From Patiria pectinifera (Eukaryota > Echinodermata > Asteroidea > Valvatida > Asterinidae), in NCBI GenBank assembly GCA_029964075.1, contig CM057133.1, positions 14,036,699 through 14,100,698 on the forward strand: a stretch of DNA of 64,000 nt, read 5' to 3'. Positions 46,904-59,465 of the stretch are shown here, one piece after another. Both the position numbers and the translations under genes were made by a program. The notes beneath the pieces are model-generated. The model did no database searches. It was not told the DNA's origin and saw only the letters and a list, made by a program, of their open reading frames with translations. Positions within the stretch are counted from its first letter, which is position 1. The number at the start of each line of letters is the position of its first letter.

Positions 46904-49900
46904 ATGAATGTCTGTCTGATTGTGATCGATGGCTGGGGTATTTCAGACGAAAAGCATGGTGAGGGTTTCATTTCATTTCATTTAAAATATATCTGAAGAC
47001 TAAAAATGCTGGACATATAACGTTATAGGCATGCAACTCGAACATTGATGATCGAAGGGAAAGATTTCCATACGAAGTTCACTCAACACCCTGTGTACAA
47101 ACCCTATGAGATTGGACTGAAAAATTCGAAGTGTTTTCTAAGAAAATGCTTGTATTTTCTCACTGCTCAAATTGACTTTGATGACATGAAATTGCTATCT
47201 TGGGGCTTGTTAGTCAATACAGAGGAAAATTAGTGAACTTCGTATATATATGGAAATCTTTCCGACATATTTAAAGTATCCATCATGTCCATTGAAATAA
47301 GACTGATGAATATTAAATAAACTAAATATTCATGAGAAATAAAATATTCATAATGACGTATTTGAGTCCCACCTGACTGATTTTTCCAACTTTCACTCGG
47401 AAGGTAACACACTGAGTTTACTTCGGTGAAGGGCAAAACCTAGTTTGATTGACATAGTAACTCACCGCAGCGACTAACTATCTCCCCGCGGCGAGTTACT
47501 ATGTGGGAAAAATTTATGAATAAGCATATTACATTTGTACATTCACCAGAACATAGATCCCAAAATGTCCCATTCGTTTGTGTGCTGCATTGACAAACAT
47601 CACAACTCAGAGAGTGAAAACGAATTTGGGCCTACCTATGACCTCAAGAAAATCTTGCAATCTTTGTAGTCCTTTCAATTTGATGTCACAAGGACATAAT
47701 GCATGGAGGTCACAAATAGTCAGGTCGCAAGTAGACGAGTAGGCCTACTAATTGGATAGTGTCTGATTTGATTTTCTTCCTTATTTTGTGAGTAGGCAAT
47801 GCCATCGCTAATGCTGATACCCCGGTCATGGACGACCTGTGCAAAGATCCTAACTGGGTGACGTTGGATGCGTCTGGATTGTCGGTGGGTTTGCCCAAGG
47901 GCCTGATGGGTAATAGCGAGGTCGGCCACCTGAGCATAGGGGCCGGGCGCGTCTTGTATCAGGTATGCTGACGTTTCAATACAAATAAAACTTGGTTTAA
48001 TGGAACATGAGATCATTTGCATTTGTCGTAATTTCATGAAATGGACCGATTTAAGGGCTTTTAATTTATAGCTGATATCGTTCAACTGAGCTTTTCAATG
48101 CTTTGTGTCCATTGGTGCTGGAAAAACAAGGAAGAAATGCTATTTTCATTTTTAAGCGTCGAAGTGCAGCTCGCGCAATCTGTCGTACCTGAGCGCACAC
48201 ATGAAGTCAACAGCTGGCTGACGGCCATTTAACGGATGTATTATTTGAGAAAACTGGGGTTTTTTTGCAGCAATGATTAGGACCTAAAACAAGGAGGCGG
48301 CCTGGGACGAGAAACTGATTTATTATAAGATGGAATTTTGCGTCGGGGTGATATCAATCAAACTAGGTTTTTGCCCTAGTAACACACTGAGTATACAGTG
48401 TTTAAACGTCGGTGATGGGCAAAAACGTAGTTTGATTAAACTGAATTATTTTTTTACTTGGCGTTATCAGTTATATCAGTCATTAGAGTGAGTGTTTGGG
48501 GATCAAGTGAATTGCTGTGAATGTATCCGTGAAATTTTAAATCTGAATATTTTGTAAAAAAAAATTTCTTGATATGCTGTGATTTTTAAAAATGTTTTTA
48601 CCATAGAGTATTGTTATGATCGACTTGGCCTTTGAGGACCGATCTATCATGACCAAGCCGGCATTTGTGGAGGCGTTCACCAGGGCCAAGAGTGGCAACG
48701 GCAGGCTTCACCTTCTGGGCTTGGTGAGTGTGTCACTGCAGAAATGGGATTCAAAATACTGCCACTGAGCGTACGATTTCATGTGAACCTGTAGGCTTGG
48801 TCAAGGCGTTTGTCGATAGTGTCTGTGATGGTTTGTAAATTTTCAAAACTTTTCTATTGAAAGAAATTTACTAAAATTTTGCCAAAAATTTTCAAAAAAT
48901 AACCAAAAGTTACATATTTTAAACATTTTGTTTTAGCCTACCCCTTTTATTTTTGCATCAGAACCCTGTATAGGCAGAAGTGATTAATTTTTTTAACCTT
49001 AGCAGTCCAACTTACACTGGGTGATCCAGCACAGAACTTTATCAGCCGATGACATCATTATACACCAAGATAGTGTATCTTTTAGAAATGGGTAATTCCA
49101 ACGTTTTGAAAGGTAATTTAACCCTAACCCCTTAGGCCTTTTTGCTAGGATATAGCCTCAATCCTGCAAAATCCTCCAATTGGCCTCATGAGTATGGTCC
49201 ATGGACAGGTGACCACTGCCTGAATCCTGCAAAATCCGGCAGCAGTGACTGTCAATGTGCTGAGGCTTGGCCAGTGACATCCTGGAGCAGTACGGAGGAT
49301 TTCAAGCATAATCCAGGCCTATCTAATCCATGCATGGCTGAGCAAAGACTACACAAGGTCCAAGCCCACGACCTTGACAAAGTGCATCCTACGAAATCAG
49401 TGTCGTACTTTTGCCATGTAACCTCAATCCTCCAAATTCCTCCGCTTTGGCAAAGAGGATTTTGAAGGATTCAGGGCGGTTAGGGTTAATGTCTGTGACA
49501 GAGCCAATGATCCCAAACTCCTAGTCTGTAATCTCCTTGACCATTACCAGATGATGGATGTATAAGATTTGAACAATACTTTTTCATATTTATTCACTGA
49601 GCTCTTAAACGCCTGTCATGGACATTATAGTGCTAGAATTGCCCAAATGTTAACATCAGTGGTTTTGTTTAATGGATTTTGAGAAAAGTGCTGTGAACAA
49701 TTTTTCCCCCCTTACCTTCAGGTCAGCGACGGGGGCGTGCATTCCCACATCAACCACCTGAAGGGCTTGCTGGACGGACTCAAGGAAAAGGGCGTGCCAA
49801 AGACTTTCATCCAGTTCTTCTCAGACGGCCGCGATACAAGCCCCGTCAGTGGAGGTAATTTAACATGTTCACTCCAGACAAGACGATTTGAAAAGGCTCA

Positions 49901-52900
49901 TGAAATATATCCTCTCCTAGCTTGAATTCTTGAAATGTAAATTTATTTCAGTTTTCCTGTACCTGTAATATTTAAATTAGTTACTCTTTGAAAGGTTTTT
50001 ATTATTATGCTAATGCAAGTTTCAATATTCATGAGCAAATCAGTGATCTTTTTTTTACAGAAGCTTAATACCCACAAAGTTGTCCGTATTTATTGATCTA
50101 ATTCATGACAGATATTCCATTTTGCATAAATTGCAAATAGATTGCTGTAAATTGAATCATGCTTCTATTGTTTACCGTAAATTTCAGTGAAGTATATTCA
50201 AGAGGTGCTGGATCACACTAAAAACACTGGGTACGGGTCTCTGGCTACCGTTGTTGGCCGGTACTACGCCATGGACAGGGACAAGCGCTTCGAGCGCAAC
50301 AAGATTGCCTACGAGGGTCTGGTGCAAGGAATTGGGGAAAAGGCGACCGCTGACACTATCATCCAGGTGGGTATCGCTGGAATATCGTGTAACATAGGAT
50401 TCAAACAGACGGCTGGATTGGATGCCCAGGATTTACCTTCAATTTGGGCGATTCACAATGCAGTGCGCCACCAAGAGTTTGCCATGGAGAGTCAATTTTT
50501 CAAGTTTACGGTCGACAAAATATGGCCCATTTGAATAAGTGTCAGTAGACACTTGAACTACTTTGTTATAGATTGGGGCATAGCGTTCTGCCGCCGTACC
50601 AAAAATCACCATATTATTACAAAGAAAAGGGCAAATATATACTTGAATCATTCGCTTACGAAACCACTGAGCGGAAAAAGGAAGAATTTCAAATGTCCCG
50701 CGCTGCGAATTTGTCGACTATCTCCCACAATGCACTGGGAAAAATGAACTCTCCGTGGCAAACTATTGGTGGCGCTCTGCATTGTGAATCGCCCGAATTG
50801 ATCACCATTATAAGTAATTGAGAAAAAAGTATAAGTATCAGGGTTCCCAGCCACTCTGGAAATCAGGGAAACCTTGAAAATTATTTTGCTTTTTTGTAAG
50901 GAATTTTTTTGGGGGGACCCCCAAATCAGGGAAAAGTCGAGGAATTTTACAGTGACTCAGAAGGGAAAGGTTTTCGCCAGTTTGACGTATGTGCGTCTCT
51001 GTTGCATACGCTGAGGAAAGGATGGCTGTAAGGGGAGAAGGGAGGCCATCGCTCGTCAACACGTTGGCAGTATCTTAGATGCTTCGCTGCAACCACCTCT
51101 TGACTTCCCAGCAACCTCGTTAAAGTGAAATATCTCTCATGGAATTTTGGAAATTTCTTAGTGAAATATCAGGGAAATCTGTTGGGAACCCTGAATTAAC
51201 CTTCCTTTTCTTCATTCCTTTTGATTAATCATTACACCTCTAATAATCAGCAATAGCAATGATGTCACAGCAGGATGAGCCCCAGTTTTGCCAAATGTGC
51301 TCTTCAGAAATACACATCACTGTTTGATATTTTTATCAAATTAGGTTTTTGCCCTTCACCGACGTATAAACACTGTATACTCAGTGTGTTACCTCCGGAG
51401 TGAAAGTTGGCAAAAATCACTCGGGTGGGACTTGAACCCACCACCTCCTGCATTCTAGTGCAGATGTCTTACCACTCGACCACCGAGCTAACAGGATCGG
51501 TTGGCTGGTTTGAATCTGATGTACACAGCAGCGGGTACTGCATAAGCTATTATAAGATGGAATTTTTGCGTCGGGGTGATATAAATCAAATTAGGTTTTT
51601 GCAGTTCACCGATGATATTTTTATGTTTGTGATATTTTCCTAGGTTGTTCAGAGTCACTACGACGCTCCTGAGGAAGAGAGAGTCACAGACGAGTTTCTC
51701 AAGCCCATCATCGTGGACCCCGAGGGGCGGATCAGGGACGGCGACACGCTGATCTTCTTTGACTTCCGCGCCGACCGCATGCGACAAATCGTGGAAGCCG
51801 TCGGCATCAAGCCTCAATTTGAGACGGCGAAAATCCCCAAAGACCTGGTGAGGTTGTAAAGGCTGCAGCCAATGTAACGAAAACTTTGCATAATAATGTG
51901 ACTCAGCTTTAAAGTAAAAGGTAAAGGGGACGAACCTGTGTTCACAGGAACGGAGTGCCCATCTCTCTTTTGAAACGATTTGGCCAGACTCATTTCATGA
52001 AATGCTGCTGTTGGGGGATCCTCCACAGCGAGTCTGTTACCTTCCCAGCATTAAATAATGCCGGTACCCATTTAACACCTGGGTTGAGAGGAGTAATTGA
52101 GATAAAACACCTTACTCAAGGGCACAACACGCATGGCCACGGCAGGGCTCAAACACACAACCTCACGATCATGAATCCTATGCTCCTCTGTTTGACCACA
52201 TGTTCGACCACTTTAAGCCTCAAGAAAATATTGGCATTACCTATGCAGTCATTATAGATTTCGTAAGCTTTCGTAGATTGTGTGTACCGCATACACACCA
52301 GTAATGGACGATTTTACTAACTAACTGTGATTGCAGTGGAGTAAGCTTCTGCCCAACTTAACAAGATTGATATGAGAAATTTACAGCTTTGTTTTTGAGT
52401 AATGAAATACGTGTTTACCTCTGAGGGAATTTTGAGAGTTGTTGCTTGATTCGGAAAGAAAGTAAAACAATCTTTTTTGCCTCTGAAGAAATCTTGGCTA
52501 AAGATGAAATATATCAGGCCTCTCTAACTTTTTGGTTTTGGTCAAAGTTGTGGAAAGAGCTAGTTCAAAGACCTTTTTTCAGACCCATATTAAATTGTGT
52601 GTATATAAAAGTGTGCTGCCTTGGTTAATTTATAGTACATGATATAGTACATGATTCTTATCACTGATTCTCATCGGCGATATTCTCACGGATTCTCATC
52701 ATCATAGGGTGTGTTCTGCATGACGGAGTACAAAGCAGATTTTCCGTTCCACGTCATCTTCCCACCGGAGGAGCCGGTCAATGTCTTGGCTGAGTGGTTG
52801 GCCGGCCGCAAGATTCCTCAGTATCACTGTGCAGGTAAAACAATCAAGTGAAGGGCAAAGCCTAATTTGATTTACATCACCCCGACACGAAAAACTCCAT

Positions 52901-55900
52901 CTTATGAACAATCAAGTGACTGTTTTCAACCAGTAAGAATTCTCAGCCCACATATAAAAGCAGGATTGACTGCCTTGGACTGATTAAACAACTTGATGCA
53001 GCTATGCTTTGACTCCGGGTGAGTGATAAAGCAGCTGTGACCACAACTTGCCTGCTTTGTCTGTTGACCAAGTTTGACTAGACACAGTGCTTGCTTGACA
53101 TATGATCTGACTGCTGGTGACTAGCCTTTGTCAAAAGTATAGCCAGGGAAGTGGAAGTGAATTTTGACTGTCCGAGACTGCTTAAAATAGCGGGAGGCTT
53201 AAACTGAAAATGGAATTTTGTGTCAGGATGATGTATTGACTCTGTCGCCTTTAGTATTACTATTTTATGTAAAAAGGAACAAGTGATTTTCTTCGACAGA
53301 AACAGAAAAGTACGCACACGTGACGTTCTTCTTCAACGGAGGCCGAGAGAAGCAGTTTGAGGGTGAAGAGCGTTGCTTGGTGCCCTCACCAAAGGTCGCG
53401 ACCTATGACCTCCAGCCCGAGATGAGCTGCCAGGGAGTGGCCGATAAGGTACGATGACAAAACCGCTGTTCTGCCATTTAAGGATTTGAGGATTTTGTTT
53501 TGGCCTTCAATCTGATTTTAATAATAAGCCGACTGTCCGTGGAAAGCTGTTTGGTTGAGACATCTATACTAGACTGAGAAGGAGATCAAGGTTTAAACCT
53601 TCTGGCTAAAGTTATGACTGAGATCGCAACTCCCCTTTCAAAACAAAACAAAAACAACGAAAAACCTTTTCTTACTTTTTTAACGAAGGCTAATACTGTA
53701 TCACAAAAATACATTTGGCTTTTTCTTATTCAGATGGTGGAGACGATCAAGTCCAAGAAGTACCCGTTTGTGATGTGTAACTTTGCGCCGCCTGACATGG
53801 TTGGCCACACTGGCGTCTATGAGGCTGCCGTCAAAGCTTGCACAGCTACTGGTGAGTTGAAAATTAATTTGGCAGGTTCATACATGACATGTACACCAAT
53901 ACAAAGTAAATATGACGCCACAAAAATTGTGTTAAAAGTGTACCCCTCTTTGTATTTAGTTCTAAACTGGTCTTTGAATTATCACTCCAAATTGACTTCT
54001 GCAACCTCAAGTAAGCATCCTTTCCCAATTGTTTTTAAGTTTTAAATAGTAATTTGACCCAAAGTTTTTCTCACCCTTGTTTGGTGTGGATGCCGCCTGA
54101 ATCAACACAGTTTTGTGCATTAACTATGCATTGTGTATAGTGAATCGTCATCATATTTATGTAAATTCACTACCCTGCCCTGTTTCCATGACATTCCTGT
54201 TGCTTTTCAACATCACCAGCTATTTTGATGAGTCCAAGAACACAATAAGTGGATTTGGTTGTCTTAATATAAAAAGTGTCCCAAAGTACATTTTGACCAA
54301 AATATTTGTGATGAAATTCATCTGAATTGAAATGTGTTTTTGCAAATTTGCAGCGCAGTTACTTGCCAATTGTTTTTGTAGAAACCGTAGTAAAATTTTG
54401 TCTTCTTTAACCCTAACCCTACCAGAGGCAACACAGCGCATCTAGTGTAAAAGTCTCTGGGACCTTGCTGCATTGAGCTATCGACACCAGTTTATAAACG
54501 GCCAATTACAAGCCTACTCAGCATTCCCTTAGTGTTTGCAGAGTCCGTAGTAAAATTTGTCTTCTGTAAAGAGCTTTAACAACACCGCCATACTTCCTCA
54601 AGGAGCAAATATTCTTTAGAAGCTTTGGCATTTTTCAGTCCACTTTAATAAACGAATTTTTATGCTTCCCATGTCTGTGTTCAGACAAAGCTATCGGGGA
54701 CATGAAGAAAGCTTGCGAGGAAAACAACTACGTCTTACTGGTCACGGCAGACCACGGCAATGCAGAGATCATGATCGATAGTCAGGGGGATCCAGTCACT
54801 AAACACACCACCAAGAGAGGTAAGTAAAAAGCAATGTTAGGGAACTGGTCAGCAAGTGGACTTGCTAAGCCTTTAGGCCAAAAAAAAAAGTCTCCGGTTT
54901 CTGGTATGGAGCTTGCCCAAAAAGTGGTGCGGCGATGCGGCTTTTTTTTTTTTTTTTACCTGACTTTTTTGCTTCAAATGTCGGCCGATGACTGCAAATG
55001 GTGCCCGACTAAACTTAGTGCAAATATATGGGAGTCCAGAGAGGCTACATAAAGCTTATTCTCGACCATAACCCAATCTAAAAACACGTTAAAATTGTGC
55101 AGCAGCAGGATTCCAGTCAAACCAGTGAGTTTGGCGGTTTTGAGACATCATCTTTCATTGAAAAAAAACCTTTTTCATTTTGCCGACGCGCATGGCTACG
55201 GCGACGCGCGTGCATACCAGAAACCGGAGACTTTTTTTTTTGGCCTTATGCGATACAACGCAGAGAAACTTGAGGAAGAATGACAATACATCGAGAATTT
55301 TGCCTTTTTTTTTTTTATTTTGTACTCTAGCAGTAAGTACAGCAAAAAGTAGAAACAAAAGGTAAGTAAAAAGAGACAGGAAAAAACGTACACAGTAGTG
55401 AAAGAAATATAGAGACCTGTTAATGTCTTTAGCAAAGGCACTTCCGTTTGGTCTTTTCATTCCTGTAGATAACTCATAAATTCAATTTTATCCCAAATGA
55501 CTCAGTTTTCCACAATGTCACACATATGGACTTGCTCCCCGTAATACCAAACGCCACCAAAACTGAGGAACATCTTTATATCTGCAGGAAAACAAAACAA
55601 AATATTGTCCTGTTTTGAAAGTATTTTTGCAAGCCTTTTGACCATATCACAGGTAGCTCTTTTACAAATCTATTTTAGAACTATACTGAAGAATGTCTTT
55701 TCCTGTACCATTTTAAGCAGCAGTTTTTTCAAGTAATTTTTTTGTGTGTGTGGTCATCCAGTTCCTTTCTGCATGCACGGCGGAACCCGCAAGTTCAAGA
55801 AGAATATCACCCACAATGCTGCGCTCCCCGACGTGGCGCCGACCGTGCTGGAGCTGATGGGGCAACCAATCCCACCGGAAATGAAGGGGAAATCCCTCTT

Positions 55901-55907
55901 AGAATGA
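46904..55907 (+). CDS. iPGM: 2,3-bisphosphoglycerate-independent phosphoglycerate mutase (iPGM), 11 exons, 509 aa
   Basis: Interconverts 3- and 2-phosphoglycerate in glycolysis and gluconeogenesis through a phosphoserine intermediate at a two-metal site; unrelated to the cofactor-dependent enzyme of vertebrates. Exons: 46904-46958, 47796-47962, 48607-48723, 49722-49854, 50188-50366, 51644-51847, 52708-52834, 53300-53448, 53734-53851, 54685-54819, 55762-55907. All are GT-AG and sum to 509 codons plus stop, the usual length. Family active-site residues are present: Asp9 (IDGWG), Ser59 (GNSEVGH), His120 (GGVHSH), Asp148-Arg150-Asp151 (DGRD), Arg182/Arg188, Arg259/Arg262 (FRADR), Lys331, Asp398/His402 (PDMVGHTG), Asp439/His440 (ADHGN) and His457. 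The start ATG follows an upstream ATG that stops after five codons. Animal-type introns argue against bacterial contamination. A possible poly(A) signal is near 56532, another near 58043. Confidence 0.97.
47058..47263. mobile_element. 206-bp MITE, second copy, in iPGM intron 1
   Basis: Same family as 43306-43522 with ends GGAAAGATTTCCATACGAAG. Differs by a short internal deletion and a TATATA expansion in the right arm. Confidence 0.75.
48328..48443. mobile_element. Partial copy of the tRNA-bearing element without its tRNA part
   Basis: Carries TAAGATGGAATTTTGCGTCG, AACTAGGTTTTTGCCCT, ACACTGAGTATACAGTG and CGTCGGTGATGGGCAAAAAC, but the tRNA-like middle is missing. Lies in iPGM intron 2. Shorter fragments lie at 47380-47456 and 52847-52907. 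Confidence 0.6.
49118..49489. mobile_element. TTAA-bounded element with telomere-like ends, iPGM intron 3
   Basis: Starts TTAACCCTAACCCCTTAGGC and ends GGCGGTTAGGGTTAA. The interior carries AATCCTGCAAAATCCTCC motifs. Close relative of 61494-61905, in the same orientation. Confidence 0.8.
51337..51613 (-). mobile_element. tRNA-bearing SINE-like element with 11-bp target duplication, iPGM intron 5
   Basis: Flanked by GATATTTTTAT at 51326-51336 and 51614-51624. The left half matches the element at 34336-34595 including the tRNA-like part (here GGTTCAAGTCC), but the right module (AAGATGGAATTTTTGCGTCG and following) is in the opposite orientation to that copy. Confidence 0.75.
54876..55245. mobile_element. 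PIF/Harbinger-like MITE, 370 bp, iPGM intron 10
   Basis: Inverted ends GGCCAAAAAAAAAAGTCTCC, continuing to TGGTAT on both sides (about 30 bp), flanked by TTA at 54873-54875 and 55246-55248. A 3-bp TTA duplication and short terminal repeats fit PIF/Harbinger-derived MITEs. No coding capacity. Confidence 0.75.
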
Positions 55908-56025
55908 TGAACAAATGCAGTGGCAATATTAATGGTCAACATAAGTTGCAAAGTTTAGAGTACTGGTGGATATGATCAATAGGAGCGATTCGCAAAGCAG
56001 TGTGCCAGCGAGCGTTTGAATCTTA

Positions 56026-56276
56026 GGCCAAAAAAAAAAAGTCTCCGGTTTCTGGTATGGAGCTTGCCCCAAAGTGGTAATGGTGCCCGACTAAACTTAG
56101 TGCAAATATATGGAAATCCAGAGAGGCCACATAAATCTTATTCTCGATCATAACTCCATCTAAAAACACGTTAAAATTGTGCAGCAGCAGAATTCCAGTC
56201 AAACCAGTGAGTTTGGCGGTTTTGAAACATCATCTTGTATTGAAAAAAAAACTTTTTCATTTTGCCGTTTTTGGCC
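56026..56276. mobile_element. PIF/Harbinger-like MITE, 251-bp deletion derivative
   Basis: Same family as 54876-55245, flanked by TTA at 56023-56025 and 56277-56279. Left end intact; the right end is shortened to TTTTTGGCC and the interior partly deleted. Lies 119 bp after the iPGM stop codon, so probably inside the transcribed 3' region. Confidence 0.75.
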
Positions 56277-59200
56277 TTATCACCTGGTTCAAAATCAATT
56301 TATTATCACTGCCACCGTAGTCGACTTATTCTGTATTGCGAATTGCTCATTTTGAAAACTAGTTGTGTGGTTGTGAAATAACTGACTGCCAAGGTTGCAG
56401 AGATTTAAACTGTTTGGTTTTTCCTGCATGTGTTTTGATCAACCACCCACTCCTGAAGCAATACCAATATGAAAATGCGTCAAGTTTTAATCAGCATGCA
56501 AGACAATTTTTCATTTGTTTTTCACTGTTAGAATAAAGTATGTTCAGGCACAGCGAAGCCTTTTGAATTCCAACAGGTCAAACAAAAAAACCTGACTTTA
56601 GTCAAAAAGGAATAAGGTTTTGATTTACGGCAGTTAAAAAGAGTGTAAAGATTAGGAATGTTATCGGCAAAATGTTGTGACTTCTGAGAGCTCCAGAAAA
56701 GCACAATTTACCTTAATGACACAGAAAGTTAGTTCTTAAGAAACCTAGTGTACTGTAATATTTTAATTAAGCCTATTATTGTGATATACAAAGTATTTGT
56801 AGAGTAAAATCAAAAAGTTTATGCAAGTACACAAGTGATTAGGGTTATTGAATATCGGTCTTTTTTTATGGATAGCCGCTCGACTGCGATGCCCAGTGAA
56901 GGTATACGTTGCGCTGTATTGTGGGATACTTGGCAGTGCAAGAAATCATTCTTAGAGCCGACTGTCCAGTAACGTGATGCAGTGCAGTCTAAAGTATAAT
57001 CCAGCGAACAATATTAGCAGCCACTTTTTGAGGTGGTGCCACGCTCGCTGGCTTTAAAGACAAGCCGCGCATGTATTTTGGTAACACTATGGGTCGAAGG
57101 AACCCAAAGTGCGTGCGTACTACCTAAAGCAGGACTCACTAGAGCCGGGTGCCACTGCAGTACCGCCTCAGAAAGTGGCTGTCGGCCTGTCGCTGAATTA
57201 GTCTATGCCTTCACTGCACACTTCTGATTTATCTGTAAAAGGATTTGTGTGTTTAGGTGTTGTGATTGTTCTGATCAAAGTAGCTTTCCCCTTGCTGTGG
57301 ACTTCCAGTATAACTATGCCCAGAGTGGTAAAAAGTGAAACAATACCGTTTGAAGAGGAGACATGATCATGCACCCATGGTGAGCTGCATTCCTCTGGGC
57401 TCTCACACAGCGCAGTGGCTTGTGTTAAAAAAATTGGTCAACTGCACATCATACAAACGCCTTAAAAAAAACCCCATGTTTTAGGACTTGTGTATGCCAA
57501 ATCTTATGAATACATGTAGCTACAGTAAACTCCGGCTATTTTTAATTAAACACCTAATGAAGATACTGAAAACAAAAAGTATGACCTATTCAGAAAAAAA
57601 AAATATGTGTGCTTTCCCTGGGAAACTCTATGTTCAAGTGTAACGATTGTCCACGGAGCTGCTTATACCAGTTTGCCAAAAAGTTGCACTAACTTCATCA
57701 GTACTTGGCTGCACTTGCTGTTGCTTCATTGTTTTAAGCAAATTCTTCCTCAGATGAAGATGGTGAGCATCGTGCTTACACTTTCTGTAAAATGAATGCA
57801 TCCATCAGCAGACACGTTTTGGGTGCTAAGCAGCCCCATGGAAATTGGGGGGGGGGGGGTTATACACTCATGTTTTTAGATGTACCATAGAAGTTATAGA
57901 CTTTTAAAAATTAATCTCAAAAATGTCAAGTGTTTACCTATTTTAAACAAAAGTTGAAACTGGCCAATCTATAATTCAATTCTATTGACAATCTTAGTGG
58001 CCATTATTGTAAAGTGGCACACTTTATGTCAAGTATTGTGTGAATAAAAATATTTGTGAAAAGGAAATGTTACTAATAATAGGCAATGTTTCAATTTATC
58101 TGCTAAAGATTAAATTAAACAAATGAAATGACTTACTTTTGTAAAAGAGTTTTGGACAACACCTGAGTGAACAGTAAAACATTAAATTTTAGATGGATTG
58201 TTCAGAAGAGAATCCCTTAGCTTCTTGTTTTGTTATTTTCTGATGGCAGTATTTAAAAAATAAATGGACAAAAAGAATAATTCAGTTTTTCACAGCACAT
58301 ATTATTCACTTCTGTCACGCAAAACAATGACAAAATGTAGAGATTGCTTGATATACACGCATGGAAGATACAACGTTAATATATTTTGATGTCAAAACCC
58401 CCAACATATACATCAACAAATTACTAATGACTTCAACATTATTTTGAACGAATTCAGTCCTTTGGTCTGGCTTTAGTACTTTTAACATATTTCACATCTA
58501 ATGCATCCACATAGTTTTATAGTATAGCATGCACAGAGAAATAAATTTAGCACAAACTGCATAACACAATATTTAGAAATGGCCATTCGTGAATAAATTG
58601 GACACATTAGGCAGATTGACTTACTTTGTGTACAGACATGCTATATTTCTGCAAAGAAGAAAATCTACAAGGTATTTCTATGAATTCAATCGGCAACCCA
58701 AGTAAATTTGTTTGGTAAAAAATATTTACTGTAATTTAAGAAGGGGCTATTTAAATAAGATGAAAAATTTTGAATTGTCAAAACAACCGATGAAATATAC
58801 CTAAATGGAAGTAAAGAAAAGAAATCATGAAAACTTAAGTTTAAACTTGACACAGAGTCCAAGAGCCGACAAGAAATTTGAAAAGGAAAAAAACCTAAGG
58901 AAAGGAAAGCATAATAGTCAAAGTCTTGAAGAATCTCATGATTTTATTTTCATAAGGTAGGAATTTCAAACACTGGCAGAAAGCAAAAACTAGCAGAAAG
59001 CAAAAACTAGAAGAAAGAAAAATCTGGCAGAAAGCAAAAAGAATATCAGAAGAATTGGAAATCGGACAAAAGACGAAAGTGCAATTACCTTCGGCGAATA
59101 ATCAGTGTTTCTAAAGAGCAAAGTTTACCCTGAGACCAAGCATCCAATGTTACTTCTCTAATATTTTGACTCAAAAAGAAAGATATTCAAACTTAAACAC

Positions 59201-59289
59201 AATCTGCACTTCAATTTCTTGTAAAGACTTTCCAATTTCAGGAATAAAACCACGCAAAACATAACTGTCAAATCTAATATTGGGTTTTA

Positions 59290-59465
59290 CCCTTTGCCCG
59301 CAAAACTTTACAAGTCCTGTTAACTCAGTACTGTTTGGAAGATAGGGAGATGAAAATCACAAGCTCGCCCAGGTGAGATTCGAACCCATAACCTCACGCT
59401 TACTGGTGCAGACTTCCTAACCATGACTGATCACTGAGCTTATCATGGTTCGCTGACCCAAAAGC
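59290..59465 (-). mobile_element. tRNA-derived SINE-like fragment
   Basis: The minus strand has box B GGTTCGAATCT near 59380 and a tRNA-like middle (CTGCACCAGTAAGCGTGAGG). It is related in layout to, but diverged from, the element at 34336-34595. Confidence 0.55.

Noticed and set aside
49118-49140. Interstitial telomere repeat (TTAACCCTAACCCC)
   Set aside because: Only one to two telomere-like units, always at the ends of a TTAA-bounded element with the inverted form at the other end.
46904-55907. iPGM as bacterial contamination or a recent bacterial transfer
   Set aside because: Ten GT-AG introns with mobile elements shared with the neighbouring genes (49118-49489, 51337-51613, 54876-55245) place it firmly in the host genome.
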